The translations under genes and the position numbers were made by a program. Source: CANHBY01 sp046342195 (lineage in GTDB: Bacteria; Pseudomonadota; Gammaproteobacteria; Burkholderiales; Burkholderiaceae_C). Taken from it: a stretch of 52,372 nucleotides of DNA. Below are positions 7,876 to 16,145 of this stretch, in pieces; positions within the stretch are counted from its first letter, which is position 1, and the number at the start of each line of letters is the position of its first letter. The notes below the pieces were generated by a model, which was not told where the DNA came from, searched no databases, and saw only the letters and a list, made by a program, of their open reading frames with translations. The stretch is from assembly GCA_046342195.1 (NCBI GenBank), contig JBKDQE010000010.1, forward strand, positions 1 to 52,372, given 5' to 3'.

Positions 7876-8658
7876 TCAGGGGGTACTGAACATGATTGCG
7901 GTGAGAACAAAATCCATACCGAGCAGGGCCAAGGATGCAATCACCACGGTTCGTGTTGTGGCTTGGGCCACCCCCTCAGGCGTGGCTTTCGATTCATAGC
8001 CCTGATAAAGCGCCACAAAGGTACAAATCAGGCCAAAAATAAAACTTTTGAAGATGCCATTACCAACGTCACGCCAAACATCAACCTGAGTTTGCATGAT
8101 GGCCCAAAAATTGCCTGAATCAACACCAATCAGCAAAACAGCCACCACATAAGCCCCGACAATACCCACCGCAGAAAAAATAGCCGCCAACAGCGGCATG
8201 ACAATCACACCGGCCACAAACCGGGGGGCCAACACCCGGCTCCGAGGGTCAATGGCCATCATTTCCATGGCAGCCAACTGCTCACCCGCTTTCATCAGGC
8301 CAATTTCGGCCGTGAGTGACGTGCCCGCACGACCAGCAAATAAAAGCGTAGACACCACAGGCCCTAATTCCCTGACGAGAGAAAGGTTCACAATTAACCC
8401 GAGTGACTCAGCCGCCCCGTAGGTCACCAGGGCGTAATACATCTGAAGTGCAAGCACAAACCCTACCGCCATTCCTGATGCCGCAATAATGAGCAAGGAA
8501 CGATTACCCAGTGCGTAAAGCTGCACCACCACAAGATAAGGACGCCGCATGGCCGCAGGCACATGCCTGAGAAGCTCATAGAAAAAAAAGGCATGATGCC
8601 CAAGCACTTCAAGCAGGCGCAGAACGCTGCTCCCTAGCCATTGCAAAGGGTACATCAC
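7876..8658 (-). CDS. mlaE: MlaE permease of the phospholipid ABC transporter
   Basis: A 260-residue integral membrane permease that dimerises with the MlaF ATPase. At least five hydrophobic segments are visible, for example LLIIAASGMAVGFVLALQMY and GVIVMPLLAAIFSAVGIVGA. The conserved cytoplasmic loop reads GRAGTSLTAEIGLMKAGEQL and contacts the ATPase. The start ATG at 8658 overlaps the mlaF stop (ATGA), which indicates coupled translation. Confidence 0.95.
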   Translation of the reverse strand: MMYPLQWLGSSVLRLLEVLGHHAFFFYELLRHVPAAMRRPYLVVVQLYALGNRSLLIIAASGMAVGFVLALQMYYALVTYGAAESLGLIVNLSLVRELGPVVSTLLFAGRAGTSLTAEIGLMKAGEQLAAMEMMAIDPRSRVLAPRFVAGVIVMPLLAAIFSAVGIVGAYVVAVLLIGVDSGNFWAIMQTQVDVWRDVGNGIFKSFIFGLICTFVALYQGYESKATPEGVAQATTRTVVIASLALLGMDFVLTAIMFSTP

Positions 8659-9515
8659 AGGGATACTCCCAAATCTTGCGCCAAAGGCCGGGCTGGATAG
8701 TGAAAACGCACAGGCCCATCAGGCTCGCCACGGATAAATTGTCGAACTTCAGGGTCTTCGGATACCCTGAGTTCCGCAGGCTCGCCGTGGGCCACCACCC
8801 GGCCCTGAGAAGACATCAGGTAAGCATAGTCACAAATAGCAAAGCACTCTTGTACGTCGTGGGAAACCACCAAACTGGTGGCCCGGGTCGTACCATTGAG
8901 GGTGCGGATCAAATTGGCTGTCACCCCCATGGAAATAGGATCCAGCCCTGCAAACGGCTCATCGTACATAAGACATTCCGGGTCGAGTGCAATGGCTCGG
9001 GCCAGAGCCACCCGGCGAGCCATGCCCCCCGAGATTTCAGAAATGCGTAACGGTGCAGCGCCGCGCAGACCCACTGCATTGAGTTTCATGAGGACGATGT
9101 CCCGGATCATGGATTCATCCAGGTTGGCATGCTCCCGCAAGGGGAAGGCCACATTGTCAAAGACCGTCAGGTCAGTAAAGAGCGCCCCGAATTGAAACAA
9201 CATGCCCAGACGACGCCGCAAACGAAACAGCGCCTCCCGATCACGAACATCAACCGGCTGGCCATCAAATGTGATGCTTCCCGTCAAGGGCGCATGCACT
9301 CCTCCGATCAGTCGCAGCAAAGTGGTTTTGCCACAACCTGACCCGCCCAGAATGGCAGTGACCTTGCCACGCGGAAACTGCAAAGACACCTCATGAAGAA
9401 TCACTCGCCCTTCAGGATAGGCGAAAGTAACATGATCCATCGTAATGAGCGCATTGGACTCAGACGATGGCGACACCTCTGAGGATGGCATTGAATTCAA
9501 AGAAGGATCAGACAT
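8655..9515 (-). CDS. mlaF: MlaF ATPase of the phospholipid ABC transporter
   Basis: ABC ATPase that energises lipid movement by MlaFEDB. Walker A is GGSGCGKTT, the signature is ISGGMARRVALARAIALDPE, Walker B is CLMYDEPFAGLD, and the switch histidine is in SLVVSHDVQE. The ATG at 9515 (MSDPSLNSMPSS) was chosen over a longer frame from 9620, which adds 35 residues unlike the family. The Ser-rich first 25 residues are an extra low-complexity tail before the ATPase fold. It is the first gene of mlaF-E-D-A-C-B. Confidence 0.94.
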   Translation of the reverse strand: MSDPSLNSMPSSEVSPSSESNALITMDHVTFAYPEGRVILHEVSLQFPRGKVTAILGGSGCGKTTLLRLIGGVHAPLTGSITFDGQPVDVRDREALFRLRRRLGMLFQFGALFTDLTVFDNVAFPLREHANLDESMIRDIVLMKLNAVGLRGAAPLRISEISGGMARRVALARAIALDPECLMYDEPFAGLDPISMGVTANLIRTLNGTTRATSLVVSHDVQECFAICDYAYLMSSQGRVVAHGEPAELRVSEDPEVRQFIRGEPDGPVRFHYPARPLAQDLGVSL

Positions 9516-9950
9516 GGAGAAATTCCACTTTAAGGCTGATTCTGTGGAAAGAACATGCCATGAATAACCATCGCATTGATCAGCAAGAAGAATGGTAATT
9601 GTCGCATGCTTGAGTTTCAAGCTGAAAAACGCCCCGATACCCCATGTAGTAGCCTGACTTGTGATTCAGCCGCTTGGCTGACAGAAAAGGCTTGATAGGG
9701 AGTGGAAGGTTGTCGGAAGGCACCAGCGTAGACTGGTCTGGCGCTTGAGTTGCTCCGTCACCCCAATGCCGGTAACGGTGCAGGTGCCGTACCGCACCTT
9801 GCCGCAAGCTTATTGATACATGCGGCTTGGCCGACATGCACAGTAATGAGCAAGTGATGATGAAAATCAAGCCACCGTTTTTTGACTCATTGGCAGACGA
9901 AAAAAGCACCCCCCGGATGCCACCGGGACTCCGGGGCGGTAGTCGATGGG
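9516..9950. other. Intergenic region between mlaF and cspA
   Basis: About 435 bases without a convincing gene. Open frames in it are short and look like no known protein. It should contain the mla promoter and the cspA 3' end. GGTGC and GCACC runs around 9776-9805 could form local secondary structure, but I see no clear intrinsic terminator. Confidence 0.45.
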
Positions 9951-10214
9951 TTACAGGGTTTGCGCGTCAGAAACTGACTCGCGCTGTTCATTCCGGGTGT
10001 CGTTTTCGGAATAGAGCGGCGTGATGTTTTGCGCCAACTGCCCCTTGGGGCCTTGGATCAAGTCGAAACTGACCTTGCCACCTTGACGCAGAGTGCGAAA
10101 ACCATCCATTTTGATGGCAGAGAAATGAGCAAAAATATCCTCTCCGCCATTTTCAGGCTCAATGAAACCGAAACCTTTAGCATCATTGAACCACTTCACA
10201 GTGCCTACAGCCAT
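9951..10214 (-). CDS. cspA: Cold-shock domain protein (CspA family)
   Basis: Small OB-fold nucleic-acid-binding protein of 87 residues. The RNP1 motif is KGFGFIEP and RNP2-like sequence is EDIFAHFS; the start MAVGTVKWFNDAKGFGFI is typical of the family. It probably acts as an RNA chaperone or antiterminator. The domain ends near residue 68. A polar, acidic tail of about 20 residues (LYSENDTRNEQRESVSDAQT) extends past the usual length. GGGGG lies five bases before the ATG at 10214; the longer frame to 10406 is leader sequence. A sigma70-like promoter lies upstream at 10251-10279. Confidence 0.92.
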   Translation of the reverse strand: MAVGTVKWFNDAKGFGFIEPENGGEDIFAHFSAIKMDGFRTLRQGGKVSFDLIQGPKGQLAQNITPLYSENDTRNEQRESVSDAQTL

Positions 10215-10250
10215 AAATACCCCCGATTTATTGCAGAATAAAGGCGAGTT

Positions 10251-10279
10251 ATTTTGTGCTTGGTGCAACGCACTGTCAA
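10251..10279 (-). promoter_or_regulatory. Sigma70-type promoter for the cold-shock gene
   Basis: On the minus strand a perfect -35 TTGACA (10279-10274) is followed by a 17-base spacer and CAAAAT (10256-10251) as -10, which matches four of six consensus positions. Transcription would start around 10244, giving a leader of about 30 bases, much shorter than the long cold-shock leader of E. coli cspA. Confidence 0.55.
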
Positions 10280-10516
10280 GGATATCAACCTCTTTGCCGA
10301 TCAGCCGCTCACAATTGAGTTGCACAACTGCGTCAAAGAGGCTGGTATCAAGTGAGGAAATTTCTACCACCCTGCCAGCGCAGAATACAAACTCGCCACA
10401 AACCATAAAGCGTGTAGATCAGGGCCAATTACCCCGTTGATCTCTGACTTGTGAAATTTGTCTTGACCCCAAAATACCCCACACGCGGAGCCCTTTCAAA
10501 TCGGTAGAATGATCTC

Positions 10517-10867
10517 ATGCCTGACAAAACCAACCAGTCTACCCATCGCCCAGAGTTCAGTCCCAACGAGGACTTGGACTCTGTTGTGGCCGAACAGCAA
10601 CTGGCTCGCACCGAGCCACCGCCCATGTACCAAGTGGTTCTGTTGAATGACGATTACACCCCCATGGAGTTTGTTGTGATGGTTTTGCAAGAGTTTTTCA
10701 ATCGTGACCTGGAAACTGCGACTCAGATCATGTTGACAATTCATCATGAAGGGCGTGGTGTTTGTGGTGTGTTCTCGAAAGATGTTGCCGCCACCAAGGT
10801 GGAGCTGGTGTTAGTGACCGCTCGCCGCAGTGGTCACCCTTTGCAATGCATTATGGAGGTCGCATGA
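10517..10867 (+). CDS. clpS: ClpS adaptor for the ClpAP protease (N-end rule)
   Basis: A 116-residue adaptor that binds N-degron substrates and delivers them to ClpA. A disordered N-terminal extension of about 35 residues is followed by the conserved core YQVVLLNDDYTPMEFVVMVL, which forms the substrate pocket. Further family sequence reads IMLTIHHEGRGVCGVFSKDV and SGHPLQCIMEVA at the C-terminus. The stop overlaps the clpA ATG (ATGA), so the two are co-translated. Confidence 0.96.
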   Translation: MPDKTNQSTHRPEFSPNEDLDSVVAEQQLARTEPPPMYQVVLLNDDYTPMEFVVMVLQEFFNRDLETATQIMLTIHHEGRGVCGVFSKDVAATKVELVLVTARRSGHPLQCIMEVA

Positions 10868-13170
10868 TTGCCCAAGAGCTTGAAGTCAGCCTGCACATGG
10901 CATTTGTTGAAGCCAGGCAGCAAAGGCATGAATTTATTACCGTAGAGCATCTGCTTCTGGCTTTGCTTGATAACCCTTCGGCCATTGAGGTTTTGAAGGC
11001 TTGTTCCGTGAATCTTGATGATTTGCGCAAAAGCCTGGTGCAATTTATCAAAGAAAATACCCCCACCGTCGGTGGTACCGACGAGGTAGATACCCAGCCC
11101 ACCCTGGGGTTTCAGCGTGTCATTCAACGCGCCATCATGCATGTGCAATCCACGGGCAGTGGCAAAAAGGAAGTCACCGGAGCCAACGTTCTTGTGGCCA
11201 TTTTTGGTGAAAAAGATTCTCATGCGGTGTACTACTTGCATCAGCAGGGCGTCACGCGCCTCGACGTGGTGAATTTTATTTCCCACGGCATTCGCAAGAG
11301 CGCCCCCCCCGAAACCACCAAGCCCAATGAAACCGGTGCAGCGGGTGCCGAGGGTGAAAAAGAAGAATCGGAAAATAAGGGCTCGCCCCTGGATCAATTC
11401 ACTGTCAATCTCAACCACCTGGCCCGCGAAGGCAAAATTGACCCCCTCATTGGCCGTGAGCATGAAGTCGAGCGCGTCATTCAGGTTCTTTGCCGTCGCC
11501 GAAAAAACAACCCTCTCTTGGTTGGCGAGGCTGGTGTAGGCAAAACGGCCATTGCCGAAGGGCTGGCATGGCGGATTACACAAGGTGACGTGCCTGAAGT
11601 GCTGTCTCAGGCTATTGTCTACTCGCTCGATATGGGCGCCCTTTTGGCAGGCACCAAATATCGTGGCGATTTTGAACAACGGCTCAAGAGTGTCCTCAAG
11701 CAACTCCGTGACCTTCCCGCTGCGGTGCTTTTCATTGATGAAATTCACACCCTGATTGGCGCGGGGGCCGCCTCAGGCGGCACACTGGATGCCAGCAATT
11801 TGCTCAAGCCAGCTCTCAGTTCGGGCTCCATGAAATGCCTTGGTGCCACCACTTTCTCGGAATATCGTGGCATCTTCGAAAAAGATGCTGCCCTGTCCCG
11901 AAGGTTCCAGAAAGTTGATGTGGCTGAGCCTTCGGTGGAGCAAACCATTGAAATCCTGAAGGGTCTCAAAACGCGTTTTGAGGATCATCACAGCGTCAAA
12001 TATGCTCCGGGTGCATTACAGGCGGCTGCGGAGTTATCGGCAAAATATATCAATGACCGCCATTTACCCGATAAAGCCATTGATGTGATCGATGAAGCTG
12101 GAGCCGCCCAACGGATTTTGCCCAAGAATAAACAGAAAAAAACCATCACCCGCACCGAGGTCGAAGAAATCGTGGCCAAAATTGCCCGTATTCCGCCCAC
12201 CAGTGTGTCGGTCGATGACCGCTCCAAGCTCAAGAGCCTTGATCGTGACCTCAACAATGTTGTGTTCGGCCAAACGGCAGCCATTGAAGTCTTGTCGGCG
12301 GCTATCAAAATGGCGCGCTCGGGTTTGGGCAAAGTAGACAAGCCGATTGGCTCATTCCTGTTCAGTGGCCCGACCGGCGTAGGAAAAACCGAAGTAGCCA
12401 AGCAACTGGCGTTTACCCTCGGCATCGATCTGATTCGCTTTGACATGAGCGAATATATGGAGCGTCATGCAGTCAGCCGCTTGATTGGGGCACCTCCAGG
12501 CTATGTGGGCTTTGATCAGGGGGGCTTGCTTACTGAGGCCATCACCAAGAAGCCTCATGCTGTATTGCTCCTCGATGAAATCGAAAAATCCCACCCGGAT
12601 GTCTTCAACGTGCTGCTTCAGGTCATGGATCATGGCACCTTGACGGACAACAACGGACGCAAGGCTGATTTCCGCAATGTGATCATCATCATGACCACCA
12701 ACGCGGGGGCCGAAACCATGCAAAAATCAACCATCGGCTTCACCAATGCCCGTGAGTCCGGCGATGAAATGGCCGACATCAAGCGGCTGTTCACCCCCGA
12801 GTTCCGTAATCGCCTTGATGCCACGGTCAGCTTCAAGCCACTGAATGAAGAGATTGTGCTGCGTGTGGTGGATAAATTCCTGATTCAACTCGAAGGTCAG
12901 CTCTCCGAGAAAAAAGTTGAAGCCACTTTCACTGATCGTCTGCGCAAACATCTTGCAAGCAAGGGCTTTGACCCGCTCATGGGGGCCCGGCCCCTGCAAC
13001 GGATCATTCAGGACACCGTGCGTCGCGCTTTGGCTGATGAACTTCTGTTCGGACGCTTGGTTGACGGTGGCCGGCTCACTGTCGACATCGACGACAATGG
13101 CAATGCCTTGCTCGATATTCAACCTCCGCGCAAAAGCGACAAACCCAAGTCAGAACCCGCAACCGCCTGA
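10864..13170 (+). CDS. clpA: ATP-dependent Clp protease ATP-binding subunit ClpA
   Basis: Hexameric AAA+ unfoldase of 768 residues that feeds proteins into ClpP. It has an N-terminal repeat domain (IAQELEVSLHMAFVEARQQR). D1 has Walker A GEAGVGKT at about residues 221-228 and Walker B VLFIDEIHT. D2 has Walker A GPTGVGKT at about 502-509, Walker B AVLLLDEIEKS and the arginine-finger region FTPEFRNRLD. The ATG at 10864, overlapping clpS, was chosen. The longer frame from 10762 reads clpS in another frame. No clpP gene is in this window. Confidence 0.97.
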   Translation: MIAQELEVSLHMAFVEARQQRHEFITVEHLLLALLDNPSAIEVLKACSVNLDDLRKSLVQFIKENTPTVGGTDEVDTQPTLGFQRVIQRAIMHVQSTGSGKKEVTGANVLVAIFGEKDSHAVYYLHQQGVTRLDVVNFISHGIRKSAPPETTKPNETGAAGAEGEKEESENKGSPLDQFTVNLNHLAREGKIDPLIGREHEVERVIQVLCRRRKNNPLLVGEAGVGKTAIAEGLAWRITQGDVPEVLSQAIVYSLDMGALLAGTKYRGDFEQRLKSVLKQLRDLPAAVLFIDEIHTLIGAGAASGGTLDASNLLKPALSSGSMKCLGATTFSEYRGIFEKDAALSRRFQKVDVAEPSVEQTIEILKGLKTRFEDHHSVKYAPGALQAAAELSAKYINDRHLPDKAIDVIDEAGAAQRILPKNKQKKTITRTEVEEIVAKIARIPPTSVSVDDRSKLKSLDRDLNNVVFGQTAAIEVLSAAIKMARSGLGKVDKPIGSFLFSGPTGVGKTEVAKQLAFTLGIDLIRFDMSEYMERHAVSRLIGAPPGYVGFDQGGLLTEAITKKPHAVLLLDEIEKSHPDVFNVLLQVMDHGTLTDNNGRKADFRNVIIIMTTNAGAETMQKSTIGFTNARESGDEMADIKRLFTPEFRNRLDATVSFKPLNEEIVLRVVDKFLIQLEGQLSEKKVEATFTDRLRKHLASKGFDPLMGARPLQRIIQDTVRRALADELLFGRLVDGGRLTVDIDDNGNALLDIQPPRKSDKPKSEPATA

Positions 13171-13188
13171 CGCCATTCCAACCGGCCC

Positions 13189-13212
13189 GGGGTGCTGCCA
13201 AAGCAGCGCCCC
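13189..13212. terminator. Hairpin between convergent clpA and CBS gene
   Basis: A nine-pair stem, GGGGTGCTG / CAGCGCCCC with one G-U pair, has loop CCAAAG and can be extended outward by GGCCCG/CGGGCC. It lies about 20 bases after the clpA stop. No T tract follows on either strand, so it may be a Rho-dependent or mRNA-stabilising structure rather than an intrinsic terminator. Confidence 0.4.
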
Positions 13213-13239
13213 GCATCGGGCCCTGTCATGGTTGACGCA

Positions 13240-13701
13240 TCAGGTTTTCATGCTGCGCTCTCTGATCTGCTCTGAGTTGATAGCCATGACCAGTGACTGC
13301 ATTTGCTCGGCCAAAATCTCAATCATGTCATCGAGAGTGATCAGGCCCTGCAAGGTTCCTTGTAAGGATACAATCGGAACCCGACGAATGCCCTTGCGGC
13401 GCATATTGCTCAATACATCCATCAGGGTGTCACTTTCCAAAGATGTCACCACATCCCGGCTCATGACATCTTCTACCGTCAATTTTTTGGGATCCACCCC
13501 TTTGGCCACCACTGAGGTCACAATGTCACGGTCGGTCAAAATACCAACCACCAGTTTCCCTGCCCCGATGGTGTCGGTGACCACCAAAGAGCCGACATGA
13601 TGTTCGCGCATGAACTGAGCAGCCCGGTCTACACTCATCCGGCGCTCTGCCACAGTCACAAACCGGTTGCAAAAATCGCCTGCGGTCATTTTCTCTTTCA
13701 T
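13240..13701 (-). CDS. Two-CBS-domain protein (minus-strand member of a divergent pair)
   Basis: A 153-residue protein made almost only of a tandem CBS (Bateman) module, which usually binds adenine nucleotides. CBS1 covers about residues 10-65 (MREHHVGSLVVTD ... VGILTDRDIV). CBS2 covers about 75-135 (VEDVMSRDVV ... MRRKGIRRVPIV ... LITLDDMIEIL). The TDRD motif is the usual ribose-phosphate-contacting Thr/Asp. No catalytic domain is attached. The ATG at 13701 has GGGAAAG upstream; the longer frame from 13737 adds a tail unlike the family. Its target is unknown. It lies divergent from a second CBS-pair gene at 13924. Confidence 0.85.
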   Translation of the reverse strand: MKEKMTAGDFCNRFVTVAERRMSVDRAAQFMREHHVGSLVVTDTIGAGKLVVGILTDRDIVTSVVAKGVDPKKLTVEDVMSRDVVTSLESDTLMDVLSNMRRKGIRRVPIVSLQGTLQGLITLDDMIEILAEQMQSLVMAINSEQIRERSMKT

Positions 13702-13923
13702 ATTGCTTTCCCTTGCTCTGGTTGAACTTGTTTGCAAGCATCATTGACCCGCTGATCGGGCAAGGATTGAGGAAGCGCAAGGCGGCATGAAGGAAATTGC
13801 CTCCCGCCGTTGGCCGATCAGAAAACAGCATGGTGGTTGACAGGGCTCAGCCTTCAGCGCCCCGACTTCAGTCACAGTTCAGAAAAGTGTGTATCTCCAT
13901 CTGCCCTTTTCAAGGAGAAATGA

Positions 13924-14466
13924 ATGAACATCGGCCAATGCTGCACCCATTCTGTGGTGTCTCTGGATCAAGCAGCCTCACTTTCTGAGGCCGCCCGCCT
14001 CATGCGAAGCCATCATGTTGGCGCACTGGTTGTGACGGCTGAAAACGGAGAGGGCCCACGGGCCATGGGTATCGTGACAGACCGTGATTTGACCATCGAG
14101 ATTCTTGCTCGAGATTTGGGATCTTCGAGTGTTCGAATTGGGCAAATTGCCCAACGCAACCTGGTGGCAATTGACAGCAAGTCTGACCTGGATGAAGCCC
14201 TGAGCACAATGCAAAAACATGGTGTCCGGCGTTTGCTGGTGGTAGACGCGGCGGGACAGTTGGCGGGCATTGTTTCGGTGGATGATTTGATCAGTGCCTT
14301 GGCCCATCAATTGGATACCTTGGCCAGCGCGATTCGTGCCGGCATTATCAGCGAAACCGAGCATCGGCCCGCTTTGAACCTACCCAGAAGCCAAACGGTA
14401 TTCCTGCCTATGGGAACACCCGGCTTGGCATCTATTGAGCCATCGCTCGCTCGAACGCACGCTTGA
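13924..14466 (+). CDS. Two-CBS-domain protein (plus-strand member of a divergent pair)
   Basis: A 180-residue protein with two CBS domains and no enzyme domain. CBS1 is MRSHHVGALVVTAENGEGPR ... GIVTDRDLTIEIL; CBS2 is IGQIAQRNLVAI ... MQKHGVRRLLVV ... GIVSVDDLISALA. A tail of about 45 residues of unknown role follows. AAGGAGAA sits directly before the ATG at 13924. The motif spacing is close to that of the divergent gene at 13240-13701, which suggests a duplicated pair sharing a promoter region of about 220 bases. The function cannot be assigned beyond probable nucleotide sensing. Confidence 0.85.
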   Translation: MNIGQCCTHSVVSLDQAASLSEAARLMRSHHVGALVVTAENGEGPRAMGIVTDRDLTIEILARDLGSSSVRIGQIAQRNLVAIDSKSDLDEALSTMQKHGVRRLLVVDAAGQLAGIVSVDDLISALAHQLDTLASAIRAGIISETEHRPALNLPRSQTVFLPMGTPGLASIEPSLARTHA

Positions 14467-14472
14467 TTGATC

Positions 14473-14487
14473 AAGCCTGCAAGGCTT
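14473..14487. terminator. Small hairpin after the plus-strand CBS gene
   Basis: AAGCCT-gca-AGGCTT forms a six-pair stem four bases after the stop of the CBS gene, followed by only CTCC. It is a weak candidate terminator between convergent genes. Confidence 0.3.
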
Positions 14488-14558
14488 CTCCAGCGCCATC
14501 AATGCCTGACACCAACGGGTAGCGATACCACAATGGAGGGTTTCGGGATTTCGGAAAG

Positions 14559-15608
14559 TCAGGCCAGATCTTTTGATAACGTGAGGGTCAGTTGCCGCAA
14601 GGCCAGCCAAGGAGAATGGGGCCAGGCAGAGTGCTTCAGGCCTTTGATCACGCCATCGCATTCGTGGGCTTGCTGCAACCACTCGGTCAAAGTTGTGGGG
14701 GGTATTTTTGGCAAGAGCCGCTCGAACAATTTTTCTTTGATACCCCACACCCTTGCCTCGCGCAAGGCCATGGCCAGGGGTTGACGGGCTTGGATGGCTT
14801 GATGCAGCCGATACAAAGTGCGAACGTCATCACTCAATGTCCAGTGCACCAACACGGCAGCCTCGCCTTCAGCTTCCAAGCCTGACAATATTCTCATGGC
14901 ACGGGCGACCTGACCGGACCACACAGCTTCACCCAAGCTGAAAACATCGTATCGGGCCACATTGAAAACAGCCTTGCGGATTTGCTCAAGTGTCAGTTTT
15001 CCGGGGGGGTAGAGCAGCGCCAGTTTTTGAATTTCCTGATGAGCGGCCAAGAGGTTGCCCTCGATTTGGTCAGCGAAAAAATTCAAACTTTGTCGGCCTG
15101 ACTCACCCGGCTCAATAGTTTGCCCCTGGGCCGCCAGGCGTTGCGCCAACCATGCAGGCAGCGCTTTGCGATCAATGGCATCAACCCGCACGGTAACCCC
15201 CACGCGATCCAGGGCCAAAAACCAGGCTGACTGTTGCTGAGTGCGATCCAGGCGGGGTAAAATCAGGAGTATCAGGGATTGTGGATCAAGCTGCTCGCAT
15301 AATCGCTGCAAGGCTTCAGAGCCTTCCTTGCCAGGCTTGCCAGATGGAAGGCGAACTTCAATCAGTTGGCGCTCGCCAAACAGGCTCAAGGATTGGCTGG
15401 CCCCCAACAGGCCACTCCAATTAAAATGAGATCCTCCCACAGTATGAACTTGACGCTGTGTGCAGCCAAGGCCTCTGGCCGCTCTGCGAATGACATCGCA
15501 AGCCTCTTGTACCAACAATAATTCATCACCCCATACCGCGTACACAGGGCGGAGTTGAGGGCCGCACCGCACGAGATGCTCTGGGAGTTGTTCGGCTTTC
15601 AGCTGCAT
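14559..15608 (-). CDS. holA: DNA polymerase III delta subunit HolA
   Basis: Clamp-loader subunit that opens the beta sliding clamp. The 349 residues match the family length. The N-terminus MQLKAEQLPEHLVRCGPQLR is followed by PVYAVWGDELLLVQEACDVI, the typical start of HolA. The body shows LILLILPRLD and DQIEGNLLAAHQEIQKLALL, the lid region of the AAA-like fold. It starts six bases after the lptE stop in the leuS-lptE-holA cluster, a conserved arrangement in proteobacteria. Confidence 0.93.
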   Translation of the reverse strand: MQLKAEQLPEHLVRCGPQLRPVYAVWGDELLLVQEACDVIRRAARGLGCTQRQVHTVGGSHFNWSGLLGASQSLSLFGERQLIEVRLPSGKPGKEGSEALQRLCEQLDPQSLILLILPRLDRTQQQSAWFLALDRVGVTVRVDAIDRKALPAWLAQRLAAQGQTIEPGESGRQSLNFFADQIEGNLLAAHQEIQKLALLYPPGKLTLEQIRKAVFNVARYDVFSLGEAVWSGQVARAMRILSGLEAEGEAAVLVHWTLSDDVRTLYRLHQAIQARQPLAMALREARVWGIKEKLFERLLPKIPPTTLTEWLQQAHECDGVIKGLKHSAWPHSPWLALRQLTLTLSKDLA

Positions 15609-15614
15609 GGGCCA

Positions 15615-16118
15615 TCAAAGCGGCTGAAGGGCAGCAAGACGCCGCATGATCTGATCGGCCAGGTCGTGCTGCATGCTACGAAAAATATCCGCCTCTTCTT
15701 TTTCTTTCCCGAGAGCCTGCGACTCATTGTAAGACATGCTCCGTGCAGAGACCAGCTCTATCGCTGGCCATAGTTCCCGACCGGCCGCGTTCCTTAAACG
15801 AAACTTGAACCGATAGAGTAAATTGATCGAGCGAACTTGCCCGGCAGGGGTAATGGTGCCACGGGCACGCTCTGGGGAATCAAGCAATACATCAAGAATC
15901 ACTTCGGCCTCAGTCAAATTTTCAGTCAGCTGAGTTGCGGGAGAGTTATTGAACATCATTTTGAGCTGAGCCGCTATTTCAGAACGGGGTGCAAAGCCAT
16001 TGAATGCAATCGATCTGAACGCCATTCGGGGGGCCTGGCGGGGCGCAAACCCACAGCCAGGCAGCCCCCCCGACAGGGCCACCAACCCCATCATGCTGAG
16101 AATATGTCGACGACGCAT
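15615..16118 (-). CDS. lptE: LPS-assembly lipoprotein LptE
   Basis: Outer-membrane lipoprotein that plugs LptD and completes lipopolysaccharide insertion. The N-terminus is a lipoprotein signal, with lipobox LPGC and Cys at residue 22. The mature sequence starts GFAPRQAPRMAFRSIAFNGF, as in LptE (RlpB). The 167-residue length fits. It lies between leuS and holA, the usual location for lptE. Confidence 0.92.
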   Translation of the reverse strand: MRRRHILSMMGLVALSGGLPGCGFAPRQAPRMAFRSIAFNGFAPRSEIAAQLKMMFNNSPATQLTENLTEAEVILDVLLDSPERARGTITPAGQVRSINLLYRFKFRLRNAAGRELWPAIELVSARSMSYNESQALGKEKEEADIFRSMQHDLADQIMRRLAALQPL

Positions 16119-16145
16119 GGTGTGAGCCCCCTCCCCTTTCGGCGT

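Noticed and set aside
9580..9909. 109-codon minus-strand frame between mlaF and cspA
   Set aside because: Composition and sequence look non-protein, no ribosome site or family resemblance.
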